From assembly GCF_004348445.1 (NCBI RefSeq), contig NZ_SMKV01000021.1, forward strand, positions 1 through 64,000: 64,000 bases of DNA, read 5' to 3'. The notes beneath the pieces were generated by a model that was not told the DNA's origin, searched no databases, and saw only the letters and a list, made by a program, of their open reading frames with translations. Positions within the stretch are counted from its first letter, which is position 1. Each line of letters begins with the position of its first letter. Positions 27,991 through 41,554 of the stretch are shown here, piece by piece. This stretch comes from Saccharopolyspora aridisoli (lineage in GTDB: Bacteria > Actinomycetota > Actinomycetes > Mycobacteriales > Pseudonocardiaceae). The position numbers and the translations under genes were made by a program.

Positions 27991-28830
27991 GTGTGCTCTG
28001 ACTACAAGCGATGGGCCGGCCGCGAGGGTCGGCTCATGCCGTCGGTGGGACTGGACGACGGCGTGCCGACGGCGGCCCGCGTCTACGACGTCATGCTCGA
28101 TGGCAAGGACAACTATGCCGTTGACCAGGAAGTGGCGGCCGCAAGTCTGGCCGTGATGCCAGAGCTCAAGCAGATCGCCATCCACAACCGAGAGATGCTG
28201 CACCGCGTCGTGCGATACGTCGCCGCAGAACGAGGAGTCACCCAGTTCCTCGACCTCGGGTCTGGATTACCGACTGCGAGGAACACCCACGAGGTAGCCC
28301 AGGAAGCTCGTTCCGACGCACGCGTTGTCTACGTCGACATCGATCCCATCGTGCTTGCCCACGGACGCGCGATCCTCGCCAACGACGACAACACACGCGT
28401 GGCCACCGCTGATATTCGTCAACCGCAGCAGGTGCTCGAACACTCCGAAACACTCGAGCTGATCGACTTCAGCCAGCCGGTGTGCGTGATGCTGTGTGGC
28501 ATCCTGCACCACATCCTCGACGAAGAAGACCCCCACGGCATCGTCGCCACGCTGCGCGGAGCGGTTGCGCCCGGTTCCTTCTTCTTCATCACCAACTTCA
28601 CCAAGCTCGGTGATGCGCCGGAATCCGTTGAGCTCGAGCGGGTTCTGCTCTCCCAACTGGGCACCGGCCGCGTCCGCACACCAGAGGAGCTCGCACGCTT
28701 CTTCACCGGCCTGGAGCTCTTGACCCCGGGAGTTGTCCCGCTCCCGTTGTGGCGTCCGGACGCACCCGTCACCGATGCCACCTCCATCGCAGCGCGCTTC
28801 ATGACGGGAGGGCTTGCGCGGAAGCCCTAG
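27991..28830 (+). CDS. S-adenosyl methyltransferase (actinobacterial DUF574/PF04672 type)
   Basis: 279 residues. After a short leader the family core appears: VPTAARVYDVMLDGKDNYAVDQ, RYVAAERGVTQFLDLGSGLPT (the SAM-binding loop DLGSGLP), ARVVYVDIDPIVLAHGRAIL and VCVMLCGILHHILDEEDPHG. Members are common in actinomycetes, often several per genome, and substrates are unknown. GTG at 27991 has GAAGGAG upstream; an internal ATG at 28036 with GAGGG is an alternative that would remove 15 residues. It is followed after 100 bases by the convergent MHS transporter gene. Confidence 0.85.
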   Translation: MCSDYKRWAGREGRLMPSVGLDDGVPTAARVYDVMLDGKDNYAVDQEVAAASLAVMPELKQIAIHNREMLHRVVRYVAAERGVTQFLDLGSGLPTARNTHEVAQEARSDARVVYVDIDPIVLAHGRAILANDDNTRVATADIRQPQQVLEHSETLELIDFSQPVCVMLCGILHHILDEEDPHGIVATLRGAVAPGSFFFITNFTKLGDAPESVELERVLLSQLGTGRVRTPEELARFFTGLELLTPGVVPLPLWRPDAPVTDATSIAARFMTGGLARKP

Positions 28831-28930
28831 TGGACGCGGCCTGCGTTCCCCCGATCTCGTGCGCGGGCAGGATGGCCTGCCCGTGCACGAGCGGCGCAGA
28901 ACGGGCGCATGGCAGCACCGATATGGCCGG

Positions 28931-30259
28931 TCATGCGATGTCGTGCAGATCGCGGTCCTTGCCCTCGGTGGACAGCAGCAGCGCGACGAGGCTGATCGAC
29001 GTCACTCCCATCCATGCCAGCGCGACCATCCACAGTCCGCCGCCGGCCAGCAGGACCAACGACGTCGCGGTGATGGGCATGAGGCCAGCCCCGAACGCGG
29101 CGGCGATCTGGTAGCCCAGTGACGCGCCGGTGTAGCGGATGCGGGTGGGGAACAGTTCGGCGGCGTAGGCACCGTAGGGACCTGCGACGAATGACTGGAT
29201 CCCGGCCAGGCCGAGGAACAGGGCCAGGAACACCGTGAACACGCTGCCCGAGTCGAGCAGGAACATGATCGGGAAGGCGAGTGCGATCGCGGTGACGTTC
29301 CCGCCGAGCAGAACTCTGCGGCGGCCGAGCCGGTCCGACATCCGGGCTGCGACGACGATCATGGCGATGACGCAGACCCCGGCCACCGCTTTCACGTTGA
29401 GCACCCCCGTCGAGGACAACTGCAGCTCCTTGACGGCGTACGACAGCGCCCACACGCCCATCAGGCCCTGAGCGGCCTGGCCGGACACGCCGGCGCCGAT
29501 CGCGAGCAGGAGCTGGCGGGGGTAGCGGGTGACGATCTCGCGCAGCGGGACCTGCTTGTCCTTCGCGGACTCGGCCGCCTGCAGGAACACGGCGGACTCG
29601 GCCGTCTTGAGCCGGATCACCAGGCCGACAACGGCCAGCACCGCGCTGAACAGGAACGGGATGCGCCATCCCCAGCTCAAGAAGTCCTCCCGGGGCAGCG
29701 TGGAGAAGAGGCTGAAGACCAGCGTCGCGAGGATGGTGCCGGCCGGTGCTCCCATGTAGGCGAAGGAAGCCGCGAATCCGCGAGACCCCTTCTTGGCGCG
29801 CTCGAAGCCGAGCAGCATCGCACCACCCCACTCGCCGCCGACCGCGATGCCTTGCAGGATCCGCAGGAACACCAGCATCAGCGGTGCCGCGACGCCGATC
29901 TGCTCGGTCGTTGGCAGCAGCCCGATCAGCGTGCTCATCACGCCCATCAAGACCAGGGTCACGACCAGCATGGACTTGCGGCCGAGCCGGTCACCGAGGT
30001 GACCGAAGATGATTCCGCCGAGCGGGCGGGCGAAGTAGCCGGCGGCGAGGGTTCCGAAGGCCAGGACCTGGCCAGTCCCCGAGCTCACGCCAGTGAAGAA
30101 GACGGTGTCGAAGACAATGCTGGCGGCCGTGGCGTACAGGAGGAAGTCGTAGTACTCGATCGCCGTGCCGATGAAGCTGGAGGCGAGGATGCGACGCATC
30201 TCCTGCGGGGATGCCTCGGTCGCCGGTGCCACGGTCGGAGAGTTCCCGGGCGAGTGCAT
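28931..30259 (-). CDS. MHS-family (metabolite:H+ symporter) MFS transporter
   Basis: 442 residues with 12 predicted helices. Features of the metabolite-H+ symporter group are present: ASSFIGTAIEYYDFLLYAT at the first helix, GYFARPLGGIIFGHLGDRLGRK between helices 2 and 3, RILQGIAVGGEWGGA, and ELFPTRIRYTGASLGYQ. These proteins take up organic acids such as shikimate, citrate, or betaines. The ATG overlaps the stop of the metallo-hydrolase gene (TGATG), so transporter and enzyme are coupled and probably handle the same compound. Confidence 0.9.
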   Translation of the reverse strand: MHSPGNSPTVAPATEASPQEMRRILASSFIGTAIEYYDFLLYATAASIVFDTVFFTGVSSGTGQVLAFGTLAAGYFARPLGGIIFGHLGDRLGRKSMLVVTLVLMGVMSTLIGLLPTTEQIGVAAPLMLVFLRILQGIAVGGEWGGAMLLGFERAKKGSRGFAASFAYMGAPAGTILATLVFSLFSTLPREDFLSWGWRIPFLFSAVLAVVGLVIRLKTAESAVFLQAAESAKDKQVPLREIVTRYPRQLLLAIGAGVSGQAAQGLMGVWALSYAVKELQLSSTGVLNVKAVAGVCVIAMIVVAARMSDRLGRRRVLLGGNVTAIALAFPIMFLLDSGSVFTVFLALFLGLAGIQSFVAGPYGAYAAELFPTRIRYTGASLGYQIAAAFGAGLMPITATSLVLLAGGGLWMVALAWMGVTSISLVALLLSTEGKDRDLHDIA

Positions 30260-31290
30260 CAGGCCACCTCCGTCCGGAGCCGGGCGCCGACCGCGAACTC
30301 GATGACGTCGAGGTCGTCCGGGATCAGCAGCGGGCCGTCGAAGGTCTCCGACGCCGTCAGGAATGACGAGGCGGGGGAATCGCCAGGGACGAGGTGGTGG
30401 AGCACCAGCGCGCGGGCGGTGGCCGCGGTGGCGATCTCGCCGGCCTGCCGGGGAGTGGTGTGCGCACGGCGGTGGTGCTCCATCGTCGCCCGGCGCATCG
30501 CCTCGTCCGTGTAGCGGCTGCTGATCGCGTCGAGGTCGATCGCCTCGTGCAGCAGCAGGTCGGTGTCGCGCCCCAGCCGAACCAGGTTGTCGCACGGCGC
30601 CGTATCTCCGGAGATCGTGACCGAACCGTCGGCCGTGTCGAACCGGAACGCGTACGCCGGTGCGGTCGGTGGGTGGTCGACCAGCGTCGCGGTGACGAGG
30701 ACGCGGTCGTCGCGGAAGATCTCGATCGGCTCCATCGGCGGGGCGACGGTGTGGTCCGGGTCGAAGCCGGTCCCCGCAGGCAGCTCGATGTCGTGCACTG
30801 CGAGCTGGTCCGCCGGAGAGCTGGTCAGCGAGTCGAAGATCCGGTCGTTGAGGTCGGTCGCGTGCGCCGCGCAGAGCAGTTCGATCATCTCGGCCGTACC
30901 CGGGGTGGGGTTGGCAGGGGCCACAGGTTCCGGTCGCAGGTTCGCGTGGGGCGAAAGCGGGGGCAGCACGCCGCGCGGGCCGGGCCCGTGCACTGCGAGC
31001 GGCACCACGTCCGGTTCCCTCCGCTCGAAGAGCCCGAAGAGCAGCAGCCCGGTGAGGTCGGCGACGTGGTCAGAGTGGAGGTGGGTGAGGAACAAGGCGC
31101 GGACCTGGTCCATCCGGAGCCCGGCGCGGGTCAGCTGACGGCCGGCGCCTTGGCCGGCGTCGACGAGGTAGATGGCGTCGCCTACGACAACAGCGGTACT
31201 GATGCCGCTGCGTGCCGCTGCAGCGCCCGGGCGGTCCCACCAGCGGGGGCCGCCAGCCGTTCCGAGGGTCACAACGTGCGGACTGGGCAT
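30259..31290 (-). CDS. Metallo-beta-lactamase-fold hydrolase (RNase Z/arylsulfatase-like)
   Basis: 343 residues. Metal-binding motifs: FLTHLHSDHVADLTG (HxHxDH), then SGDTAPCDNLVRLG (the bridging Asp) and a late LHHLVPGD His. The layout with GDTAP and LLLHEA fits the RNase Z-like/arylsulfatase-like branch of the superfamily. No signal peptide is seen, so it is likely cytoplasmic. The start ATG at 31290 follows AAAGGAGTGCC. It is first in a two-gene unit with the MHS transporter and divergent from a LysR regulator, suggesting hydrolysis of an imported ester, sulfate or lactone. The substrate cannot be inferred. Confidence 0.85.
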   Translation of the reverse strand: MPSPHVVTLGTAGGPRWWDRPGAAAARSGISTAVVVGDAIYLVDAGQGAGRQLTRAGLRMDQVRALFLTHLHSDHVADLTGLLLFGLFERREPDVVPLAVHGPGPRGVLPPLSPHANLRPEPVAPANPTPGTAEMIELLCAAHATDLNDRIFDSLTSSPADQLAVHDIELPAGTGFDPDHTVAPPMEPIEIFRDDRVLVTATLVDHPPTAPAYAFRFDTADGSVTISGDTAPCDNLVRLGRDTDLLLHEAIDLDAISSRYTDEAMRRATMEHHRRAHTTPRQAGEIATAATARALVLHHLVPGDSPASSFLTASETFDGPLLIPDDLDVIEFAVGARLRTEVA

Positions 31291-31390
31291 GGCACTCCTT
31301 TGTGCGTGTTCTCCTGCCTTCGGAACACTGTCGCGCGGCCCGATGCCCAGGCATAGTTGATTCTGCTTCGCCAAGTCATAAGCTGCGCTT
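31291..31390. promoter_or_regulatory. Divergent promoter between LysR and hydrolase-transporter genes
   Basis: A 100-base gap with both promoters. The stretch ATAGTTGATTCTGCTTCG near 31354-31372 and the AT-rich GTCATAAG next to the LysR start are the only AT-rich patches and are where a LysR T-N11-A type site would be expected. No clear perfect dyad is seen. Confidence 0.35.
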
Positions 31391-32272
31391 GTGAAGGACG
31401 TGACGCTGAGGCAGCTCGAGTACCTGGTGGCGGTCGCCCGGGACGGGTCGATCACGCGCGCCGCCGTGCGGTGCCAGGTCACCCAGGCGGCGATCAGCCA
31501 GGCAATGCGCGAACTGGAGACCGCCTTGGGTGTGCAGCTCGCCGTGCGGCGCACGGCGAAGGGCGTCCACCTCACGTCGGCGGGCCGGGCGGCCGCGACC
31601 CAGGCCCGGAACGTGCTGCAGGAGGTCGGCCGGCTCACCGGCCACGACGAGGGCGAGGTCGGCACCTTCACCGTGGGCTGCTTCCCGTCAGTGTCCGCTC
31701 AGGTCATTCCCGAGATCGTGGAGCTGCTCGCACGCAGACGGCCGAAGGTGCACGTCGACATCGTCGAGGCGCCCGCTGCGGAGCTGCAGGACCGCATGCT
31801 GCGCGGGCAGATCGACTTGTGCTTCCTCTACGAGGTGCAGCTGCTGAAGGAGATCGAGCCGATCGTCCTACGCGAGCGCCGGATCAAAGTCGCTGTGGCC
31901 GCGGATCACCCGCTGGCCGACCGGCCAGTGGTGCACGTCGCCGACCTCGCCGACCACCCCGGGGCCCTGCTGAACGTCGAGCCGGCCAGCTACCTCAACG
32001 AGACGCTGTTGCGCCGGTTCGGCGTCACGCCTCGGATCTCCTACCGCAGCTCCGACATCCAGACGATTCGGGCGATCGTCGGCCGAGGGCTGGCCTGGTC
32101 ATTGCTCATGACCGAGGTGCGGGCCAGCCACGACGGCCGTCCCTTGAAGTTCCTGCAGATCGCCGAGCAGCTGGGGACGAACTCGCTGGTCGCCGCCCTT
32201 CCTCGCGACACCCGGGCCACTGCCGTTGTCGACGAGGTGATCGCACACTGCCACCGTGTCCTGCCAGCGTGA
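31391..32272 (+). CDS. LysR-family transcriptional regulator
   Basis: 293 residues, normal family length. The N-terminal helix-turn-helix is TLRQLEYLVAVARDGSITRAAVRCQVTQAAISQAMRELE (residues 5-43, shown for position only), followed by the linker helix and the effector domain from TFTVGCFPSVSAQVIPEIVE. It reads divergently from the metallo-hydrolase/MHS genes and presumably activates them in response to their substrate. The GTG at 31391 sits close after AT-rich DNA with no good ribosome site, so it may be leaderless or start from a nearby codon. Confidence 0.9.
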   Translation: MKDVTLRQLEYLVAVARDGSITRAAVRCQVTQAAISQAMRELETALGVQLAVRRTAKGVHLTSAGRAAATQARNVLQEVGRLTGHDEGEVGTFTVGCFPSVSAQVIPEIVELLARRRPKVHVDIVEAPAAELQDRMLRGQIDLCFLYEVQLLKEIEPIVLRERRIKVAVAADHPLADRPVVHVADLADHPGALLNVEPASYLNETLLRRFGVTPRISYRSSDIQTIRAIVGRGLAWSLLMTEVRASHDGRPLKFLQIAEQLGTNSLVAALPRDTRATAVVDEVIAHCHRVLPA

Positions 32273-32980
32273 CTCGCGCGCACGGGTCGCCGTGGAGAGC
32301 TGGCATGTCGCCGGTGGCGACCGGGTCAGCCAGGCCGCGCACTGGCGTAGCCAGTGCACCTCGTCGGACAGCCGGTCGGCCACCTTCGATCCGCTCGCCC
32401 AGCTCGAGATCACCACCGCACCCGCGCACCGGAGATCGCCTCGCCGGCCCTGGAGCAGCCACCGACGCTCGTCGGCCACGCCGCCCGGACGGCCCTCGTC
32501 GGCGGCCAACCGCGGGCTGAGGTTGTGCTCGCGGCGCGGAGTTTCGATGTGGCCCACGGCCTCGGCAGGGTCCCTCGTCCCGATCCGACGACAGGCTCGA
32601 ACGTCGAGTCCACCGGCCCGTTTTCGCGTCGAGTTCGCAGCGGCCGACTCATTTCGCGGGTCTTCCGGGCGATGCCGGCATCTGCGCGATGGACCGCTTG
32701 TGCTCGGTCCCACGCACAACGCAGGCGACAGCGTCCCTCCGGAGTCAACGACGCGCCTGTGGTACCTGGTACGCGGTCCCCGTCGCGGCGACGGGTGCAT
32801 GGGTTCGCGCCACGATCTGCCGGGGACCTGCCCTTCGTCACCACCCCGAACAGATCACTGTCTACAAAGCTCACCGAACACCAGCTTGAAACACAGTAGG
32901 GTCAACATCATCCCGTTTCGTTCACTACATGGTGGTTCGCGCCGGGCAGACGTAGCCGTCCTTGGAAGATCCTCTAACCC
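32273..32980. other. Region without a supportable gene
   Basis: About 700 bases. Several overlapping frames are open on both strands but none has a recognised motif or ribosome site. The last 130 bases are comparatively AT-rich (tacaaagctcaccgaa... to catcccgtttcg) and should include the promoter for the epimerase gene. It may contain eroded coding DNA. Confidence 0.45.
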
Positions 32981-33991
32981 ATGGACGTTGTGGTCACCGG
33001 TGGTGCCGGATTCATAGGATCGACGCTTGTCGATCGCTTGCTCGGGGACGGGCACCGCGTGCACGTGATGGACAACTTCAGCAGTGGCTGCAGGCAGAAC
33101 CTTGCGGCAGCCGAGAGCTCAGGAATGTGCACCGTGTTCGAGCTCGACATCAACGGCCCTGAATTGGCCAGCGCGATGGCTGCCGCTAGCCCGGAGATCG
33201 TGTTCCATCTCGCCGCCCAGGTCGGCGTGCACACAAGTGTGAATGATCCGCTCGCTGACGCGGCGGTCAACGTGCTCGGCACGATCAACGTAGCGCAAGC
33301 CGCGAGCGGAGCTGGGGTGCGCAAGGTCGTCTTCGCCTCCTCTGGGGGCGCGATCTACGGCAACGCAGGTGCTTTGCCGTTGGGCGAGAACGCGCCCAGC
33401 CAGCCGATTTCTCCGTATGGCGCGGGCAAAGCGGCCGCCGAGGTGTACCTGAACACCTATGGCACGATGCACGGTTTGAACTGCTCGCACGTCGCTTTGT
33501 CCAACACCTACGGACCGCGGCAGGACCATCGCGCAGAAGCGGGTGTGGTTGCCGCGTTCGCCGATGCGCTGCTCACCGGGAAGCCCACCCGGCTGTTCGG
33601 CGACGGCAGCAATACGCGCGACTACGTCTACGTCGACGATGTCGTCGACGCGCTCGTGCGAACGGCGATCAGAGGCCGCGCGGGCGCTCGGTACAACATC
33701 GGAACCGGCGAGCAGACAACTGACCGGGAGCTGCACGCGATCGTCGCCGAGGTGGTTGGCGCGCGCGACGCACCCGAGTTCGTCCCGGCACGGCTCGGCG
33801 ACGTCAGAGCTTCAGCGCTCGACGCCTCTGCGGCATACCGGGATCTGGGCTGGACACCCCGCATGTGCCTCGCCGAAGGCGTTCGACGAACCATCGCACA
33901 CATTTCGCAGCAAGCTGTCATCAGCAGCGTGTCATTCCCAGCCCAGGTGCAGGACGATCAGGCGCTAGCCCATGCGACTGCGAGGCTGTGA
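32981..33991 (+). CDS. NAD-dependent sugar-nucleotide epimerase/dehydratase (GalE-like)
   Basis: 336 residues, extended SDR fold, cytoplasmic. NAD-binding TGGAGFIGSTLVD at the start, NFSSGCRQNL and DINGP for the adenine side, the catalytic SSGGAIYG and SPYGAGKAAAE (Tyr-x3-Lys), and the substrate-side TYGPRQDH and RDYVYVDDVVDAL. It most resembles UDP-glucose 4-epimerases but UDP-glucuronate or other NDP-sugar epimerases and dehydratases share these motifs. It is a lone gene with no partner sugar genes. It could feed a sugar donor to the glycosyltransferase at 41761, a speculation from proximity only. Confidence 0.88.
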   Translation: MDVVVTGGAGFIGSTLVDRLLGDGHRVHVMDNFSSGCRQNLAAAESSGMCTVFELDINGPELASAMAAASPEIVFHLAAQVGVHTSVNDPLADAAVNVLGTINVAQAASGAGVRKVVFASSGGAIYGNAGALPLGENAPSQPISPYGAGKAAAEVYLNTYGTMHGLNCSHVALSNTYGPRQDHRAEAGVVAAFADALLTGKPTRLFGDGSNTRDYVYVDDVVDALVRTAIRGRAGARYNIGTGEQTTDRELHAIVAEVVGARDAPEFVPARLGDVRASALDASAAYRDLGWTPRMCLAEGVRRTIAHISQQAVISSVSFPAQVQDDQALAHATARL

Positions 33992-34333
33992 CTGAAGCCC
34001 GGTTGGAGACGAGGCGTGGCGCAGGTGGGTGCGCTTGCGATCGTCCTCGCACTCTGGACCGACCTCATCGGCTTGACACGTCATCAACTACACCTGCAAT
34101 AGGAACCAGGAGTCGGTCAAGGTCACGCTGGCAACACGTCCCAGTGCAAGCTTCAGCCGTAGAGACGGCCCGAACAAGAGGAAGCTGCTGGGACGACTGT
34201 CGATTATCACTTCGGGAGGACGAATCCCTGCTCCTCGACTGCCCGCGGGTCGGTTCCGGTCCCTTCACGAACACGATGTCCAACGCTGAGCAGGACGGCG
34301 AGGTTTGGCCCCGATCTAGCTCGTCGACTCCTC
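33992..34333. other. Intergenic stretch between convergent genes
   Basis: About 340 bases between the epimerase gene and the 3' end of the DAHP synthase gene. No strong terminator hairpin or coding frame was recognised. Confidence 0.5.
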
Positions 34334-35428
34334 TCAGCCGGCGCGGCGTCGGGTTCCTACCGTGGTGGCGAGGTGGTCGAGGAGGGTTGCCGTGGTCGGC
34401 CAGTCGAGGCAGGCGTCTGTGATGCTGCGGCCGTAGGTGAGTTCGTGGGCTCTGCCGAGGACCAGGTCTTGGCGGCCTGCGGCCAGGAAGCTCTCCAGCA
34501 TCATGCCGACGATGCCCCGCTCACCAGCGCTGATCCTGTCGGCCAACTCCATGGCCACGGCGGCTTGGCGTTCGTGGTCCTTGCCGCTGTTGCCGTGGCT
34601 GGCGTCGACGATGACCCGCTCCGGCAGGTTCGCGGCGCGCAGGCGGGTCAGGGTGTCGGCCACGGTGGCGGCGTCGTAGTTCGGGCCTGCCGATCCGCCC
34701 CGCAGGATGACGTGGCAGTCCGCGTTGCCGGTGGTGGTCAGCAGTGCGGCCACGCCGTCCGCCGTGATCCCGGTGAACACGTGGCCGGCCGCGGCTGCGC
34801 GGATGGCGTCGACGGCCACCTGCACGTCGCCCTCGGTGGAGTTCTTGATCCCGACCGGCATGGACAAGGCGCTGCACAGCTGGCGGTGCACCTGGCTAGC
34901 CGCCGTGCGGGCGCCGATCGAGCCCCAGCTCACCGCGTCGGCGATGAACTGCGGGAGGATCGGGTCGAGGAACTCGCAGCCCACCGGCAGGCCGAGCGCG
35001 CCGATGTCCAGCAGCAGGCGGCGGGCGGTGCGCAGGCCCTTGTTGACGGCGAAGCTTCCGTCCAGGTCCGGGTCGTTGATCAAACCTTTCCAGCCCAGCG
35101 TCGTCCGCGGTTTCTCGAAGTAGACCCGCATCACCACGTGCACCTGATCTCGCACCTCGGCGGCCTTGCGGGCGAGCCGCTGAGCGTAGTCCAGCGCTAC
35201 TTCCGGGTCGTGCACCGAGCAGGGTCCGACGACGACCAGCAGCCGATCGTCACGTCCGGCGAGGATGTCCGCTGCGGCGGTGCGGCCGTGCTCCACGGTC
35301 TTGGCCACATCCGGGGTCATCGGATGTTCCTGCCGCAGCAGCGCCGGTGAGATCAGCGGGTTCACAGCTGTGATCCGCTGATCATCCAGGTCGGGTGAGG
35401 CGTCCGCTGGGCCTGCGGTCAGAGTCAT
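34334..35428 (-). CDS. aroG: Class I 3-deoxy-7-phosphoheptulonate (DAHP) synthase
   Basis: 364 residues. It condenses phosphoenolpyruvate and erythrose-4-phosphate, the first shikimate-pathway step. Motifs: [66 protein letters not shown] and VDASHGNSGKDHERQA, all of the AroG/F/H class. Actinomycetes usually rely on the unrelated class II enzyme for aromatic amino acids, so a class I copy beside a chorismatase gene is probably a dedicated, feedback-independent supply for chorismate-derived starter units. The ATG at 35428 has AAAGGA upstream. It is divergent from the carboxylase-chorismatase operon, with a hairpin-containing leader. Confidence 0.92.
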   Translation of the reverse strand: MTLTAGPADASPDLDDQRITAVNPLISPALLRQEHPMTPDVAKTVEHGRTAAADILAGRDDRLLVVVGPCSVHDPEVALDYAQRLARKAAEVRDQVHVVMRVYFEKPRTTLGWKGLINDPDLDGSFAVNKGLRTARRLLLDIGALGLPVGCEFLDPILPQFIADAVSWGSIGARTAASQVHRQLCSALSMPVGIKNSTEGDVQVAVDAIRAAAAGHVFTGITADGVAALLTTTGNADCHVILRGGSAGPNYDAATVADTLTRLRAANLPERVIVDASHGNSGKDHERQAAVAMELADRISAGERGIVGMMLESFLAAGRQDLVLGRAHELTYGRSITDACLDWPTTATLLDHLATTVGTRRRAG

Positions 35429-36069
35429 GGCGGAGGGTTCCTTTCGGTGACCGGCCCGCAACGGCAACCCCACGAGCCGATCTCGTCGATCCGGCTCGCG
35501 GTGGGAGGTCAGCGCACGGCGGGAGAGGCGGGCTGGATCGTCTCGGGCTGACCAGCCGGACCAGGAGAATGACAGCCGCGTTGCTACCGCTGGAGGACCG
35601 TAGCACCCCGGCGCAACCGCTCCGCCTGGCTCCACGACAAGCGTTGCGGGTCATGCGTTGTCGCTCAACGACCCTGGAGCGCTCATTCCACGTTGGACAT
35701 ACAGCGGCCGTTGTCGCTGCGCACGACCATTGCGTTGATCGGCGACACGGGGACCGAAGGGGAGGGCCGCCATCGCGTGCGAACCGCCTCGGGCGACGAG
35801 CTCGTGATCACGCGCCACAATCCGGCATTTCCCTAGTCATTCGCGCCGTAGGGTGCTGTCGTGTTGCGCGCCAGCCTCGCATGGAACGACGACTGGGAGG
35901 CATTCCCAGAGGCGCGTTCCGCCGAAGCCCTGCACAACCGCAGGTCCGGCACGGGCGATGCGGGACGTTGGCGCACCCGTCAACGATCGACCACTGTGGA
36001 CAGGTGGCGACCGGCGCCCCGGTGCCTGGACGCCGCCTTCCGCACGCGGGTACTCGGGAGGCTTGACCG
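35429..36069. other. Divergent promoter region of DAHP synthase and carboxylase genes
   Basis: About 640 bases between the two divergent starts. It holds the leader hairpin listed separately and presumably both promoters. Small frames are present but none is convincing; GGGAGG precedes the carboxylase ATG by about 9 bases. Confidence 0.5.
35469..35505 (-). promoter_or_regulatory. Hairpin in the DAHP synthase leader
   Basis: CCCAC-GAGCCG (35469-35479) pairs with CGGCTC-(GCG)-GTGGG (35492-35505) with a three-base bulge and a 12-base loop. On the minus strand it lies about 40 bases before the DAHP synthase start. No U-run follows and no leader peptide rich in aromatic codons was found, so an attenuator is only a possibility. 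Confidence 0.35.
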
Positions 36070-40488
<4,419 letters not shown>

Positions 40489-40513
40489 CATCGACCCCTG
40501 GAGCGACCTCCCC

Positions 40514-41554
40514 ATGACACAGCAGCAGATCCTCGACCTGCCCGCTTCGAAGTTCGCGATGCCCGACGACCTCGATGAGGAGACGTCCGGGGCCAACGTG
40601 CTCGGAGTCATCAACTACACCTCCGGTGCCACCGACCCGGACGTGACGAGCGGGCACCTGCGGTTCGACCTCCACATGACCGGGACGGCCGCTGACGGGT
40701 TCGCCGAGGTGTGGACGACCGAACGGCCGGTGGAATCAGGAGAGTCCGGCGGCATCGCCTACTCGCACGACGGCGAGCACCTGCTGTGCGCGGGCCGCAT
40801 CCCGCCCGCCACCAGCTACGCGGAAGGCACCCGCGCCGCGTACACGACGACGCTGGAGCTGATGGACGCCCTCGGCTACGACAACTGCGCGCGGATGTGG
40901 AACTTCGTGAACCGCATCAACGAGGACAACGCCGAGGGCCTGGAGATCTACCGGGACTTCTGCAAGGGCAGGGCCGAGGCCTTCGAGGCGTTCAACTTCA
41001 GCGACACCTCGGTGCCCGCGGCCACCGGAATCGGATCGCTGGGAGGCGGGATCGCCTTCTACGTCCTGGCTTCCCGCACGAGCTCGCTGACCGCGATCGA
41101 GAACTCCAAGCAGGTCTCGGCGTACAACTACCCGGAGCAGTACGGTCCCCGGCCGCCGAAGTTCGCCAGGGCCACCTACCAGAGCGCGACCAGCGCGGAC
41201 CGCACGTCCGGGCAGATCTACGTCGCGGGAACGTCGAGCATCCGCGGGCACGAGACGCTGTTCGCCGGGGACGTCGAGAAGCAGGCGCTGCTGGCGCTGG
41301 ACAACATCGCTCACCTGATCGGGCCCGAGACCCTCGCCGACCACGGGATCGAGCAGCGCAACACCCTGGCAGACCTGGACACCATCAAGGTCTACGTCCG
41401 GCACGGCGAGGACATCCCAGCCGTCCGGCGGATCTGCGAGGAGCACTTCTCGCCCGACGCCCAGGTCGCCTACCTCAACGTCGACGTCTGCCGCGCAGAC
41501 CTCTCGGTGGAGCTGGAGGGGATCATCCACTCGGCGAACCGGTGCGAACCGTAG
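40514..41554 (+). CDS. Chorismatase (FkbO/Hyg5/RapK family), probably 3-hydroxybenzoate-forming
   Basis: 346 residues. Family blocks are clear: FAEVWTTERPVESGESGGIAYS, MWNFVNRINEDNAEGLEIYRDFCKGRA, AATGIGSLGGGIAFYVLA, YGPRPPKFARATY and TSSIRGHETLFAGDVEKQ. These enzymes turn chorismate into polyketide starter acids. From memory of the family, Hyg5-type lyases giving 3-hydroxybenzoate have Gly and Cys where FkbO-type hydrolases (dihydroxycyclohexadiene carboxylate) have Ala and Val. Here the corresponding positions are G239 (VAGTSS) and C326 (DVCRAD), matching the Hyg5 type at nearly identical numbering. The gene lies 25 bases after the carboxylase and divergent from a class I DAHP synthase, giving a complete precursor route. 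GGAG precedes the ATG by 9 bases. Confidence 0.9.
   Translation: MTQQQILDLPASKFAMPDDLDEETSGANVLGVINYTSGATDPDVTSGHLRFDLHMTGTAADGFAEVWTTERPVESGESGGIAYSHDGEHLLCAGRIPPATSYAEGTRAAYTTTLELMDALGYDNCARMWNFVNRINEDNAEGLEIYRDFCKGRAEAFEAFNFSDTSVPAATGIGSLGGGIAFYVLASRTSSLTAIENSKQVSAYNYPEQYGPRPPKFARATYQSATSADRTSGQIYVAGTSSIRGHETLFAGDVEKQALLALDNIAHLIGPETLADHGIEQRNTLADLDTIKVYVRHGEDIPAVRRICEEHFSPDAQVAYLNVDVCRADLSVELEGIIHSANRCEP

Noticed and set aside
32354..32899. Possible gene on the plus strand between the LysR and epimerase genes
   Set aside because: The frame has no start signal, is low in hydrophobic residues and shows no family resemblance; competing frames on the minus strand are equally long.
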